From CAG-411 sp050875145 (lineage in GTDB: Bacteria; Bacillota; Clostridia; Lachnospirales; Lachnospiraceae): a stretch of 64,000 nucleotides of DNA. A program made the position numbers and the translations under genes. Below, one piece after another: positions 26,730 through 34,531 of this stretch. Position 1 is the first letter of the stretch, and each line of letters starts with the position of its first letter. The notes beneath the pieces are model-generated. The model was not told where the DNA came from. It saw only the letters and a program-made list of their open reading frames with translations, and made no database searches. The stretch lies in NCBI GenBank assembly GCA_050875145.1, contig JBNMLH010000005.1:1-64000 (forward strand), in the 5' to 3' direction.

Positions 26730-26763
26730 GAGAGACCATAACAATAAACAGTTATGGTCTCTC
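26730..26763. terminator. Perfect 13-bp hairpin after the DUF6061-like frame
   Basis: GAGAGACCATAAC and GTTATGGTCTCTC with an 8-nt loop, 5 bp after the stop codon. T-tracts on both sides are poor. Confidence 0.45.
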
Positions 26764-26820
26764 CTAACATCTGGTATAAAAATATAAGTTTTCTATTATA
26801 TATAATGAAATATATGATCA

Positions 26821-27276
26821 TTAAGAAAGTTTATATTGCATGAAGTTACCATTATGTGTGAATCCAAAATCTGTATACAATTTAACACCCATATCAGACG
26901 CTGTAATCTGTATCGTTCCACATCCATATTCCCTAGCATCATTTATAACACGGGATAACAGTTCCTTTGCAATACCTTTTCTTCTGTATTCCAAATCAGT
27001 AAACATACTGGATAACAATCCTATCTTTCCACTTGGACATCCAAAATAGGGCGGCTTCTCCACAAATGACATCCCGCTTGTCCCAATAATATTTTCTCCA
27101 TCAAAAGCAATCCAAGATACAAATGTTCCGTCTGCCATATGACGAGTATAATATTCATTCAATGCAGGAACTAGATCAATCTCTTCTTTAGCCCCTTCTT
27201 CTCTGAGCTGATTTATCCTCATGTCAATAAAAATATTCAGTTCTTTTTCTGTAAGTCTTTTATATTCAATATCCAT
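26821..27276 (-). CDS. GNAT-family N-acetyltransferase
   Basis: A 151-residue acetyltransferase: YKRLTEKELNIFIDMRINQL at the start, motif A MFTDLEYRRKGIAKELLSR (acetyl-CoA loop RRKGIA), and LYTDFGF near the end. Intact length and motifs suggest it is functional. It is one of several small GNATs on this strand between 26.8 and 31.9 kb. Confidence 0.88.
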   Translation of the reverse strand: MDIEYKRLTEKELNIFIDMRINQLREEGAKEEIDLVPALNEYYTRHMADGTFVSWIAFDGENIIGTSGMSFVEKPPYFGCPSGKIGLLSSMFTDLEYRRKGIAKELLSRVINDAREYGCGTIQITASDMGVKLYTDFGFTHNGNFMQYKLS

Positions 27277-27326
27277 TTACATAATCTCCATTTTATGTAC
27301 TAATTTCAATGATGCAACTAAGTCTA

Positions 27327-27671
27327 TCAAGGCTTTTTTCCTAAAACATTCTGAACATATTCTTGATATCCCTGCTCCAAAATACTAAAAGCACAACTAT
27401 TGTCAGTTAATTTCTGCTTTCGATTTGTTGTAACCATTTCGTATATTTTATTTGCTTTCTTCTGAATTCTTTCGGCATTTTCCACACAAAACTGATATTC
27501 TTTATTCAATAACAAACGGTATTTTTCATCCCGAACATCTTTAATAATCAGCCTTTCAATACATTCCTCTGGCACAGGAATCATATAATTAAATCGCAAA
27601 GATCCTTTAATTTCTTTTTCATAATTTTGGAGATATCTATTGTAGTCCTCATTTATACGATAAAAATCCAT
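27327..27671 (-). CDS. ToxN/AbiQ-family type III toxin with internal deletion
   Basis: A 114-residue frame with a good GGAGG site. Residues 1-22 (MDFYRINEDYNRYLQNYEKE) fit the start of ToxN/AbiQ endoribonucleases. From residue 27, FNYMIPVP, DEKYRLLLNKEYQF and NAERIQKKANKIYEMV fit their C-terminal half. Known members are about 165-175 residues, and the missing 55-60 residues are those carrying the active-site Ser/Lys segment (LSSPK-like). The deletion is in frame, so a protein is still made but is probably inactive. A repeat RNA and terminator lie just upstream, as in type III systems. Confidence 0.72.
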   Translation of the reverse strand: MDFYRINEDYNRYLQNYEKEIKGSLRFNYMIPVPEECIERLIIKDVRDEKYRLLLNKEYQFCVENAERIQKKANKIYEMVTTNRKQKLTDNSCAFSILEQGYQEYVQNVLGKKP

Positions 27672-27691
27672 ATTTTATCCTCCATAGTATA

Positions 27692-27724
27692 GCAAAACAG
27701 GGAGATAAGAATCTTATCTCCCTG
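27692..27724 (-). terminator. Terminator between antitoxin repeats and toxin gene
   Basis: CAGGGAGATAAGA and its exact complement (13-bp arms, plus-strand 27698-27710 and 27712-27724), followed on the minus strand by TTTTGC. In type III systems such an attenuator sets the RNA to toxin ratio. Confidence 0.85.
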
Positions 27725-27733
27725 AAAATTAAC

Positions 27734-27841
27734 GATTCGCATTTTAAGCTGCGAAGCACTTAAATTAAAGGTTCACATTCAAAGTAGTGAAGCACTTAAA
27801 TTAAAGGTTTGCACTCAAAGTAGCAACGCACTTAAATTAAG
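27734..27841 (-). ncRNA. Type III antitoxin RNA, three 36-nt tandem repeats (ToxI-like)
   Basis: Three adjacent units of exactly 36 bp (27734-27769, 27770-27805 and 27806-27841) share AGCACTTAAATTAAA ends and a variable hairpin-like middle. They are transcribed toward the ToxN-like gene from a strong promoter (27863-27891) and end at the 27692-27724 terminator. In the known systems each unit is cut out by the toxin and wraps it as a pseudoknot. Repeat number and length match the ToxIN group. Confidence 0.78.
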
Positions 27842-27862
27842 CAAGTGTTCCTGCTCACCTAT

Positions 27863-27891
27863 ATTATATGTAATTATCAAGAAAAAATCAA
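27863..27891 (-). promoter_or_regulatory. Promoter of the type III antitoxin RNA
   Basis: On the minus strand TTGATT (27891-27886) and TATAAT (27868-27863) with a 17-bp spacer, about 20 bp before the first repeat. Confidence 0.75.
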
Positions 27892-27938
27892 CAAAAACAT
27901 CTTCATTTGCATTTATTTGACTGTTACTTACAATTTCC

Positions 27939-28115
27939 TTATTGGATGCCTGATAACAGTTTTACATTTTTCTGATACTTATCCATTATTGCTACCGTTT
28001 CAGGCTCGTTATCAAATGCTCCTATATGCATTATCTGTACGCATAAGCCTTCATCAATACTCATATATTCCGCAATGGTACAATCCATCTTTTTCTTTTT
28101 GAAGCTGTTTCCACA
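27939..28115 (-). pseudogene. Remnant of a GyrI-like effector-binding protein
   Basis: The minus strand reads DCTIAEYMSIDEGLCVQIMH followed by IGAFDNEPETVAIMDKYQ, typical of GyrI-like small-molecule-binding proteins, then stops early after KLLSGIQ. The start and the C-terminal part are missing. It lies directly upstream of the type III antitoxin promoter. Confidence 0.65.
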
Positions 28116-28138
28116 GGCAAATCAAAATCTTTCTTTTC

Positions 28139-28182
28139 ACCAATACAAGGACTTTCGCATCTGTTTCTTTAATACCTTTCTT
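28139..28182. repeat. Second copy of a 44-bp hydrolase fragment
   Basis: CACCAATACAAGGACTTTCR and the following CATCTGTTTCTTTAATACC repeat 26049-26092 with two differences. It is a piece of an alpha/beta hydrolase (GIKETDAKVLVLV on the minus strand) left beside the GyrI-like remnant. Confidence 0.6.
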
Positions 28183-28186
28183 TAAG

Positions 28187-28564
28187 TTATCGCCTTGTTC
28201 CATCCTCATTGAAATTGTTTTTTAATGCCTTCTCCGTTGGAAAAATAGACCCAATCAAAAACACTAGTTGAATTACAACGATAATAATACTTAATATTCC
28301 CATTATACCGTCACTTGCTCCATAAAAAGGAATATGTATTAGCAATGTAGGACCTAGCAGACCAACTCCAACTTTCCACCAAAGTTTTCCTGCATAGTCA
28401 TGTGCAAATTTCCAAGTATCCATATTTATCATTGACATCTTCGTTCTGTATCCCACAACGCCATTGATTTGCTTCGGACAATGTTTCCACATCATTCTCC
28501 CCGCAATTATCATAAGTACTGGAATAATACAATCACATATCAAAATGAACCACCAAAACCACAT
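28187..28564 (-). CDS. SdpI-family small membrane protein
   Basis: A 125-residue protein with three or four membrane segments (FWWFILICDCIIPVLMIIAG; the central GVGLLGPTLLIHI; SIIIVVIQLVFLIGSIFPTE). The motif NGVVGYRTKMSM followed by WKFAHDYAGKLWWK is that of SdpI-like proteins, whose founding member gives immunity to the SdpC toxin in Bacillus. The start at 28564 has a GGAGG site. No toxin gene is adjacent, so an immunity role here is only a family inference. Confidence 0.8.
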   Translation of the reverse strand: MWFWWFILICDCIIPVLMIIAGRMMWKHCPKQINGVVGYRTKMSMINMDTWKFAHDYAGKLWWKVGVGLLGPTLLIHIPFYGASDGIMGILSIIIVVIQLVFLIGSIFPTEKALKNNFNEDGTRR

Positions 28565-28586
28565 ATCTATTCCTCCCACTTCTCGT

Positions 28587-28907
28587 TTATCTATTTCTTT
28601 TCTGTTTTTGGACTGGCAACTCCGCATACATAGCATCAAACAATCCTGTCAAGAATTCCTTATTATCCACTTCATCTACTAGCAGCATCTCTTTTGCTCC
28701 TTCATAGGGCAATTCATACGAAGCTGTTGGCATATACCGAATAGCTGATTTTACCGGTTTCACAAGCAATCTATCATCATAGATACCGCCTACAATCTTG
28801 CCGCGATAATAAATAATAAATTCTTCCATCATGGCGCGATATTTAATTTCCTCCAATTCAGATAGCTGTCCTAAAATAAACTCTAAGTATTCCTTGCATG
28901 AAGCCAT
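28587..28907 (-). CDS. TfoX/Sxy N-terminal-domain protein
   Basis: A 106-residue protein with the TfoX N-terminal fold: MMEEFIIYYRGKIVGGIYDD, LLVKPVKSA and a C-terminal YAELPVQKQK tail. Single-domain forms are common in Firmicutes, and their link to competence is not established. AGGAGG precedes the start. It lies 22 bp upstream of the SdpI-like gene on the same strand. Confidence 0.85.
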   Translation of the reverse strand: MASCKEYLEFILGQLSELEEIKYRAMMEEFIIYYRGKIVGGIYDDRLLVKPVKSAIRYMPTASYELPYEGAKEMLLVDEVDNKEFLTGLFDAMYAELPVQKQKRNR

Positions 28908-29243
28908 AATACCTCCTCAAATTTCGATTGAGATTTCACCTGTTTTAAGAGATTTAATAACTGTTATATTTTGTTATTAAATTCTCTGCAAGCCCTTGAA
29001 AACACTGAATTTGTCGCAGGTGAGCTTTCTATTAGACTTTCCCTTGTGTTATATCGTCCCATACGAGTTTACGAACTCTGATAAGGGAAAATACAAGGGC
29101 AAGAAAATCTGATAACATATTATAACACGAAATAAAAGTGACATGGTGAACTGATTGAAATGCTTCTATATTTTCTAATTGATTTAAAGGAAACGCATTA
29201 TGAATGCTTCAGATGGGATTATGTATGGGAATATTGCCAATCC
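28908..29243. other. Intergenic region with gene-end remnants
   Basis: No gene is seen. 28918-28956 resembles 31437-31476 (TTCRATTGAGATTTCA and nearby bases), the spacer after a GNAT gene, and reads SLKTGEISIEI on the minus strand, so it may be the tail of a lost gene. CCCTTGTGTT near 29041 and ACAAGGG near 29092 could form a weak long-range stem. Confidence 0.3.
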
Positions 29244-29600
29244 TTATATTAAAATATCTGGTAATTCTGGTCGATGTTCGTGAAGCACCCGAAGCAAATC
29301 TTTTAATAATTTTTCTTTCAGTTCCCCACCAGTACACATGACTTCAAATTTATCCTCCCGCAATTTTGTAAATCTTCCAGTTTCGTGGAATCCATTCCTT
29401 AAATAAAAATTTCTTCTATGTATCCTCTGTTCATTGTTCTCTGCATTATCATCAAGTACCTCAAAATCCAAAATAAGTTGTAAATCAGGATATGTCTCTG
29501 CAAGTATCTTCATTGCAGCTCCACCATAATCTTTTGAACGAATGCTGCTATCTATTGCTACAAAATAAATATATCCGCACTCGCTATTCTTGAGCAGGAC
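29244..29600 (-). pseudogene. C-terminal part of a GNAT acetyltransferase
   Basis: From about 29600 on the minus strand the frame reads ECGYIYFVAIDSSIRSKDYG, then ILDFEVLDDNAENNEQR and FYLRNGFHETGRF, a typical second half of a GNAT. The first half is missing: upstream sequence in this frame is a shadow of the racemase gene. The junction near 29590-29610 fuses two formerly separate genes by deletion. Confidence 0.7.
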
Positions 29601-30219
29601 TGCATGGCAATTCTGTACAGCCAAGTATAATCGCATCTGCACCTGCCCTGTATCCTTTATTGGCAATTTCAATAAACTTTTTCTTTGTATCATTTGACAC
29701 AATTCCGTGTTCTAATTCATTTTCAATATGGTAACCTATCCACTTGCAATCTTCATTGCTCGGTGTGATAACCTGTATCCCTTCTTTTTCAAATGGTGTT
29801 TTAAAATATGTATCTTTCATGGTTCCGTCTGTTCCGATGAGCAATAATTTATTGAAATTCTTTTTTTGTGCTTCTTTCACGCACACCTGAACCAGACTAA
29901 GCATAGATATATTTGTTTGTTCTGCAACTCTATCAAATACCATATGTCCGGTACAGCATGCCATAGCAATAAAATCACAATTGGCTTTCTCTAATGTTCT
30001 TACAGCACCAAGTACATATTCAGTCATACCATCGTAATCCTGTGCAGCACCATATGGGATCATTCTAAAACAACTAAGACTTTCGATTGTAATCTCTGGC
30101 AGCACAGATGCTCCAAGCCTTTTCATGACACCATATTCAATTTCTTTGTAATATTGCAGCGTAGCCTCAGGACCTACTCCGCCGATTAATCCTAATTTTT
30201 TCATTTTGATTTTTTCCAT
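29584..30219 (-). pseudogene. Aspartate/glutamate racemase, C-terminally truncated
   Basis: About 212 residues. GLIGGVGPEATLQYY opens the protein; the first catalytic cysteine is in MACCTGHM and the second in LGCTELPC. Then the frame ends CSPAQE instead of running on about 20 residues, because it has been joined to the tail of a GNAT gene. Both catalytic cysteines survive, so residual activity is possible. The start could be 30219 or 30204; no strong binding site helps. Confidence 0.7.
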
Positions 30220-30263
30220 AGTCTTGTATCTTAATTCCAATTATCCGTTTCACAGGCTGCGAA

Positions 30264-30782
30264 TTACAGCAAACATTCCAAATATACCTGTTCTTCATCA
30301 ATCAAACCCTGTAACTTTATTTTTCCATATCCTGCAATTCTAAATCCATTCTTTAAATATAACTTTTTCGCCGGTTCGTTATGGACATAAGTGTCAATTC
30401 GTATAACGCTGCATCCATTGGATAAGGCGTATTCTTTCGCATACTCTACCATTTTATCTCCATAACCATTGCCAGCATATCTCGGTGGAATACAAAGCGT
30501 ATGAATTACAAGTACCTGCTCATTATCTTCCATATATTTCCACTTAACATTTGTATATTCAGTTGCTTGCTCATGATTAAGCACCATACTGGCACAAATT
30601 TCTCCATTTTCTTCCAAAACATACATGGTTCCAGTGGGCACCTTATCTTCAGGTACACTGGCTGTCGGATATACATCCAGTTTCCAGTTTGAATGCGAAC
30701 CATTTACTTCTTCATATTGTAATAGTTCTGTATATGTTCTGGTGATTTTTTCTATATCTTTTTCTTCAGCTATACGAATCAT
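30264..30782 (-). CDS. GNAT-family N-acetyltransferase
   Basis: About 172 residues: IRIAEEKDIEKITRTYTELL at the start, motif A VIHTLCIPPRYAGNGYGDKM, and LYLKNGF near the end. It appears complete. GGGGAGG precedes two possible starts (30794 and 30782), of which 30782 gives the family-like MIRIAEE. Confidence 0.88.
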   Translation of the reverse strand: MIRIAEEKDIEKITRTYTELLQYEEVNGSHSNWKLDVYPTASVPEDKVPTGTMYVLEENGEICASMVLNHEQATEYTNVKWKYMEDNEQVLVIHTLCIPPRYAGNGYGDKMVEYAKEYALSNGCSVIRIDTYVHNEPAKKLYLKNGFRIAGYGKIKLQGLIDEEQVYLECLL

Positions 30783-30993
30783 ATAACCATACACCTCCCC
30801 ATATAATCAAGTGTTTTTATTGAAAATTCAAAGTTTTTCAGCCTCTCTATACTATCCCTTTTTATTGCGGTATGAAAAATCAAGGATTGAGAATTTAATC
30901 CGGTTTGCTTCGATGCCACAATTATACATAAATCTATATTATTGTAAAGCGAAAAGCAAGCGATTCTCGTCTTGCTTTTCGCCAAACTGGAAT

Positions 30994-31422
30994 CTAACGC
31001 TTCCAAACCATTATAAATTCCTTTTCTCTCGTATTGTCATCTACATTTTCAGATTGAATACTAAATTTTTCTCGCAAGTAAAATTGAAGTGCTCGCTTAT
31101 TTTTTTGATAAACATTCAATCTTAGAGTGGACTTGACTTTCTTCACATGGTTCAATAGTTGTTTTCCGGTTCCTTTTGACTGTGCTGCCTCTTTTATAAA
31201 GATTCCTTCAATATAGTCGTCGTTTAATCCAATAAATCCATCTATCTGATTTGTATTGTCAACTTCATGTACATATATTTCCGCAAGTGGCAGCATTTCT
31301 TTTACCACATCAAAGTTGTTTTTCCAGTAATCAGGAGATATAAAACTATGTGCCTGAATATTCGTATTTAACCATATTTGCATCACCGCATCTATATCAC
31401 TGTCAACGTATTTCCTAATCAT
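30994..31422 (-). CDS. GNAT-family N-acetyltransferase
   Basis: A 142-residue YjaB-like acetyltransferase: MIRKYVDSDIDAVMQIWL, HSFI, motif A IEGIFIKEAAQSKGTGKQLL and FYLREKFSI near the end. CGGAGGTGATGAA precedes the start. It appears complete and may be co-transcribed with the GNAT gene 36 bp upstream. Confidence 0.88.
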   Translation of the reverse strand: MIRKYVDSDIDAVMQIWLNTNIQAHSFISPDYWKNNFDVVKEMLPLAEIYVHEVDNTNQIDGFIGLNDDYIEGIFIKEAAQSKGTGKQLLNHVKKVKSTLRLNVYQKNKRALQFYLREKFSIQSENVDDNTREKEFIMVWKR

Positions 31423-31457
31423 TTCATCACCTCCGTAAATTTCAATTGAGATTTCAT

Positions 31458-31862
31458 CTATTCTAAAGAATTTAAAATCTGCATTGCCGCACCATTTTCC
31501 ATAACAGAAAATCCGTGTTTCTCATAAAATGGCACGTTTGCTTTATCTTCAGGCATTCCTTCAATATACAGAAAATCCTTATACTTTTCTTTGATATGTT
31601 CTATCATTCTTCCGGCGATACCCTGTCCCTGATAATCGGGATGAACAAGTACATAATGAATTTGAGCTAGCATCTGTGTATCATCCAGAACTCTTGTAAG
31701 TCCCACTAACTTTTCATCATCCCACACTGTAAGCACAGTTGATGAATTCATAAGTGCTTTATACAACCGTTCCGGATAATTTCCAGACACCCAGTTGACA
31801 GATAAAAACAACTGTTGTACCTGTTCCTTTGTAAATTTCTTTTCTTCCGTAAATGTAATCAT
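31458..31862 (-). CDS. GNAT-family N-acetyltransferase
   Basis: About 134 residues: motif A IHYVLVHPDYQGQGIAGRMI, followed by FYEKHGFSVMENG. The start at 31862 (MITFTEEKKF) is chosen over 31892 because GGAGAAA lies just upstream. It follows the MATE transporter gene closely on the same strand. Confidence 0.86.
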   Translation of the reverse strand: MITFTEEKKFTKEQVQQLFLSVNWVSGNYPERLYKALMNSSTVLTVWDDEKLVGLTRVLDDTQMLAQIHYVLVHPDYQGQGIAGRMIEHIKEKYKDFLYIEGMPEDKANVPFYEKHGFSVMENGAAMQILNSLE

Positions 31863-31901
31863 GTTTTTCTCCATTCTATTATTATCTAACAACTATCAAT
31901 A

Positions 31902-33260
31902 TTATAAATTTTTGTAATATCTGTAAAACATTATGGCTGTTGTACATACCGCAATCGTATCAGCAATCGGTTCTGCCATAAAGACTCCGATAACCGATGT
32001 TTGAATAAATACAGGCAAAATAAATATAAGCGGTATAAGCAGTATAAGCAGTATAATCTTACGCCAGATTGTAAGAAAAATTGCCCATTTCACCTGGTCT
32101 AGTGCTACAAAGCTGTATTGGCACGCAACCTGTACTCCGTATATCAGCAGCATACTTAAATAAATTCTCATGCTGCCAGCTGTATATTTTACCAATGAAC
32201 TGTTATTTGTAAAAATCGAAGCTACTTTATCCGGCATTGTCATACATATGAGCCATATTGCAAATGATCCGGTAACACAGCAGGTCAACAGTAACTGAAA
32301 TGTCTTTTTCACTCTTAAAATATTACCTGCTCCAAGATTATAGCTTAACAAAGGCTGTGCACCCTGTACCAGTCCCGGAAGCAATAGCATGACAAACTGC
32401 ATAATACTGTTAAGAATACTCATGGAAGCAACCGCCATATCCCCACCATATTTCTGTAAAGATGTGTTAAAACTGATTGCCATGAGATTTTCTGTAAGTT
32501 GCATCAATGCCGGAGAAGTTCCAAGTAATATGCAAGGTCCAAGTATTTCTTTATCAAAGCGGATATTATGAATCTGTAAGTGTAAATTGCTTTTCCCTCT
32601 GCAAAGGTAATAAATCACAAATCCTGCCGATATGCCTTGTGAAATTACGGTTGCCAATGCAGCACCTCTTACTCCCATATCAAATACATTTATAAATACT
32701 GAATCCAGCAGAATATTGGAGATTGCCCTTATGGCAACATTATACATACTGACAAAGGTATTTCCCTGTGCAGTAATGAAAGCATTCAACCCAAGTGTGA
32801 GCTGCGTAAATAATGTTCCTAGGCAGTAAATCTGCATATAGTCCGATGCAAAACCTATCGTCTCATTACTTGCACCAAACAACATTAAAATCGGGCATCC
32901 AAACAGCAGCATAACCAAAGTCAATAATAACGAAAGCAATACTAACATCCAAGTACAGCTTCCAAGAACCTCTTCCGCTTCCTGCTGCTGTCCTTTTCCC
33001 ATGAAAATCGTTGCTTTCGGTGCTCCTCCCATGCTGACCAGAGCTGCAAACGCAGAAATAACCAGGATAACAGGTGTGGTCACTCCAACTCCTGCCAAAG
33101 CCTGACTTTCCACATCCAGAATGTGACCGATAAACATTTTATCAACCAGATTATACAGGATATTGATAAGCTGTGCCGCTACCGCTGGAATCGCAAGCCT
33201 GCAAAAGGTCTTTCCAATCGGAGCATTTGCTAATAAATCATCATTTTTGCTTGTAAACAT
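31902..33260 (-). CDS. MATE-family efflux transporter
   Basis: A 452-residue protein with twelve predicted membrane helices in two MatE halves. It opens with PIGKTFCRLAIPAVAAQLIN and VDKMFIGHILD, typical of DinF/NorM-like proteins, and exports drugs or metabolites with sodium or protons. The start at 33260 follows AAGGGAG. It is the second gene of an HxlR-MATE unit and is probably repressed by that HxlR protein. Confidence 0.92.
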   Translation of the reverse strand: MFTSKNDDLLANAPIGKTFCRLAIPAVAAQLINILYNLVDKMFIGHILDVESQALAGVGVTTPVILVISAFAALVSMGGAPKATIFMGKGQQQEAEEVLGSCTWMLVLLSLLLTLVMLLFGCPILMLFGASNETIGFASDYMQIYCLGTLFTQLTLGLNAFITAQGNTFVSMYNVAIRAISNILLDSVFINVFDMGVRGAALATVISQGISAGFVIYYLCRGKSNLHLQIHNIRFDKEILGPCILLGTSPALMQLTENLMAISFNTSLQKYGGDMAVASMSILNSIMQFVMLLLPGLVQGAQPLLSYNLGAGNILRVKKTFQLLLTCCVTGSFAIWLICMTMPDKVASIFTNNSSLVKYTAGSMRIYLSMLLIYGVQVACQYSFVALDQVKWAIFLTIWRKIILLILLIPLIFILPVFIQTSVIGVFMAEPIADTIAVCTTAIMFYRYYKNL

Positions 33261-33270
33261 AATTTCTCCC

Positions 33271-33654
33271 TTACTGATGATGATCACATTTCTGGCACTG
33301 TGTCATCTCATGTTTACTGTCTTCCTTGTAAAAAATTCCTGACCACTGACATATACTCTGTAAAATTGGAACTACCGACTTTCCCTTTTCCGTCAAATAA
33401 TACTCTACCCTCGGGGGAATTTCATCATAAGATTTACGCTCAATAATTCCTGTTTCTATCAGTTCTTTTAAGGTTGATGCTAAAACCGCATCTGTAATAT
33501 TATGCATTTCCTTACGGATTTCACTATAGCGCAGTCTGTCATTTGCAGACAGCACACATATAATACGTGATTTCCATTTGCCGCCAAACAATGTCAGTCC
33601 ATATTCCAATGGACAACGTATATCATCATCTAATTTTTTCTTGTATTTTGCCAT
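33271..33654 (-). CDS. HxlR-family transcriptional regulator
   Basis: A 127-residue winged-helix regulator: CPLEYGLTLFGGKWKSRIIC, RYSEIRKEMHNITDAVL, then PPRVEYYLTEKGKS. The C-terminal tail has three cysteines and histidines (CQKCDHH) that might bind metal or react with electrophiles. It sits just upstream of MATE and downstream of a perfect inverted repeat at its promoter, consistent with autoregulation. Confidence 0.9.
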   Translation of the reverse strand: MAKYKKKLDDDIRCPLEYGLTLFGGKWKSRIICVLSANDRLRYSEIRKEMHNITDAVLASTLKELIETGIIERKSYDEIPPRVEYYLTEKGKSVVPILQSICQWSGIFYKEDSKHEMTQCQKCDHHQ

Positions 33655-33661
33655 ATAAAAT

Positions 33662-33710
33662 CACCTTCACGCTTTTTTCTTATTATAACGTGAAGGTGTT
33701 CCATTTTGAA
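33662..33710 (-). promoter_or_regulatory. HxlR promoter and 10-bp inverted-repeat operator
   Basis: CACCTTCACG (33662-33671) and CGTGAAGGTG (33689-33698) are perfect inverted repeats with 17 bp between. They flank the minus-strand TATAAT (33687-33682). Repressor binding would block the HxlR-MATE promoter. Confidence 0.7.
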
Positions 33711-33741
33711 GTCACTATGAAATTTATTAGTAGATTCCAGA

Positions 33742-34137
33742 TTACAATTCTTTCTTATTGTCGGCTCCTGGTGTTGTCACAATGACCTTCTCCGGTGTGA
33801 TGATTAGTGCTCCTTTAGCAGTCGTAGCACCATTGAACATTTTTTCTACCATTACTTTAAAGGTATCAACGATTGCGCCCTGTGTCACATATTCGGCTGC
33901 TCCTTTAATCTGGTATCCTTCCATACTCTGTGCATCATAGGCTGATATTGCGATTTTTCCATTGTTTTCCTTGATATTATTTAAGGTTGTCTCAAGAAAA
34001 ACGTCTCCCACAACAAGTTTGCCATCATCTGTTACATCCTTAAATGCAACTGGAACCACATTTGGCTCACCATTTGCACAAGTAGCAAGATCCCACATAC
34101 CATTTTTTAATACTTTGATTACTGCTTCATTTAACAT
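33742..34137 (-). CDS. Pyridoxamine 5'-phosphate oxidase-like FMN-binding protein
   Basis: A 131-residue split-barrel flavoprotein: LATCANGEPNVVPVAFKDV, KIAISAYDAQSMEGYQIKG and a C-terminal VIVTTPG. Family members bind FMN or F420 and reduce varied substrates. CGGAGG precedes the start. An inverted repeat 100 bp upstream (34236-34261) may be a regulator site. Confidence 0.85.
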   Translation of the reverse strand: MLNEAVIKVLKNGMWDLATCANGEPNVVPVAFKDVTDDGKLVVGDVFLETTLNNIKENNGKIAISAYDAQSMEGYQIKGAAEYVTQGAIVDTFKVMVEKMFNGATTAKGALIITPEKVIVTTPGADNKKEL

Positions 34138-34235
34138 TGCATATACCTCCGTTTTTTACTAATTATGTTTTGCACTGTCGATACTACAATGTTAATCCAT
34201 TTACTTATGGTTTTGAAGATATTGGTAAATTTATA

Positions 34236-34261
34236 AGTAACTATTAAATTTGATAGTTACT
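34236..34261. promoter_or_regulatory. 9-bp inverted repeat, possible operator
   Basis: AGTAACTAT (34236-34244) and ATAGTTACT (34253-34261), 8-bp spacer, upstream of the flavoprotein gene. It looks like a MarR/HxlR-type site; a broken MarR-type gene lies 270 bp away. Confidence 0.45.
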
Positions 34262-34306
34262 CATATAACACGATTAAACTTCCTTTATTTGTTTTCATCA
34301 AAACAT

Positions 34307-34387
34307 TTATTCACCATAGTTCACTTTCATTCCAAAATACTTCGGTCGTCCCTTGTATTCAGCCCTAATGATTCCAACCATCTGCCC
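34307..34387 (-). pseudogene. Short C-terminal remnant of an unidentified protein
   Basis: The minus strand reads KETPGQMVGIIRAEYKGRP followed by KYFGMKVNYGE and a stop. It is clearly protein-like but too short to assign, and nothing precedes it in frame. Confidence 0.35.
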
Positions 34388-34424
34388 CGGAGTCTCTTTG
34401 CATCCATCATCCAGCCATAAACAA

Positions 34425-34465
34425 TGCCATTGATGAACCATTGGAATACACAAATTGTATCTTGG
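34425..34465 (+). pseudogene. Fragment of a DUF6061-like gene
   Basis: GCCATTGATGAACCATTGGA and the next bases match 26635-26656 (AIDEPLEY) and then diverge. Only about 25 bp of clear similarity remains. Confidence 0.4.
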
Positions 34466-34531
34466 GTTTTTCAACAGGTGCCTGTAGATTATTTGTTAAA
34501 GGTACCTGTTAAAAGTAAAGGAGGTCATATT

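Noticed and set aside
27734..27841. Three 36-bp repeats as a CRISPR array
   Set aside because: The units are adjacent without spacers, carry internal variation, and lie between a promoter and a terminator upstream of a ToxN-like gene; no cas genes are present.
27845..28102. 85-codon plus-strand frame
   Set aside because: The opposite strand carries a clear GyrI-like remnant and the antitoxin promoter; the plus frame has no binding site.
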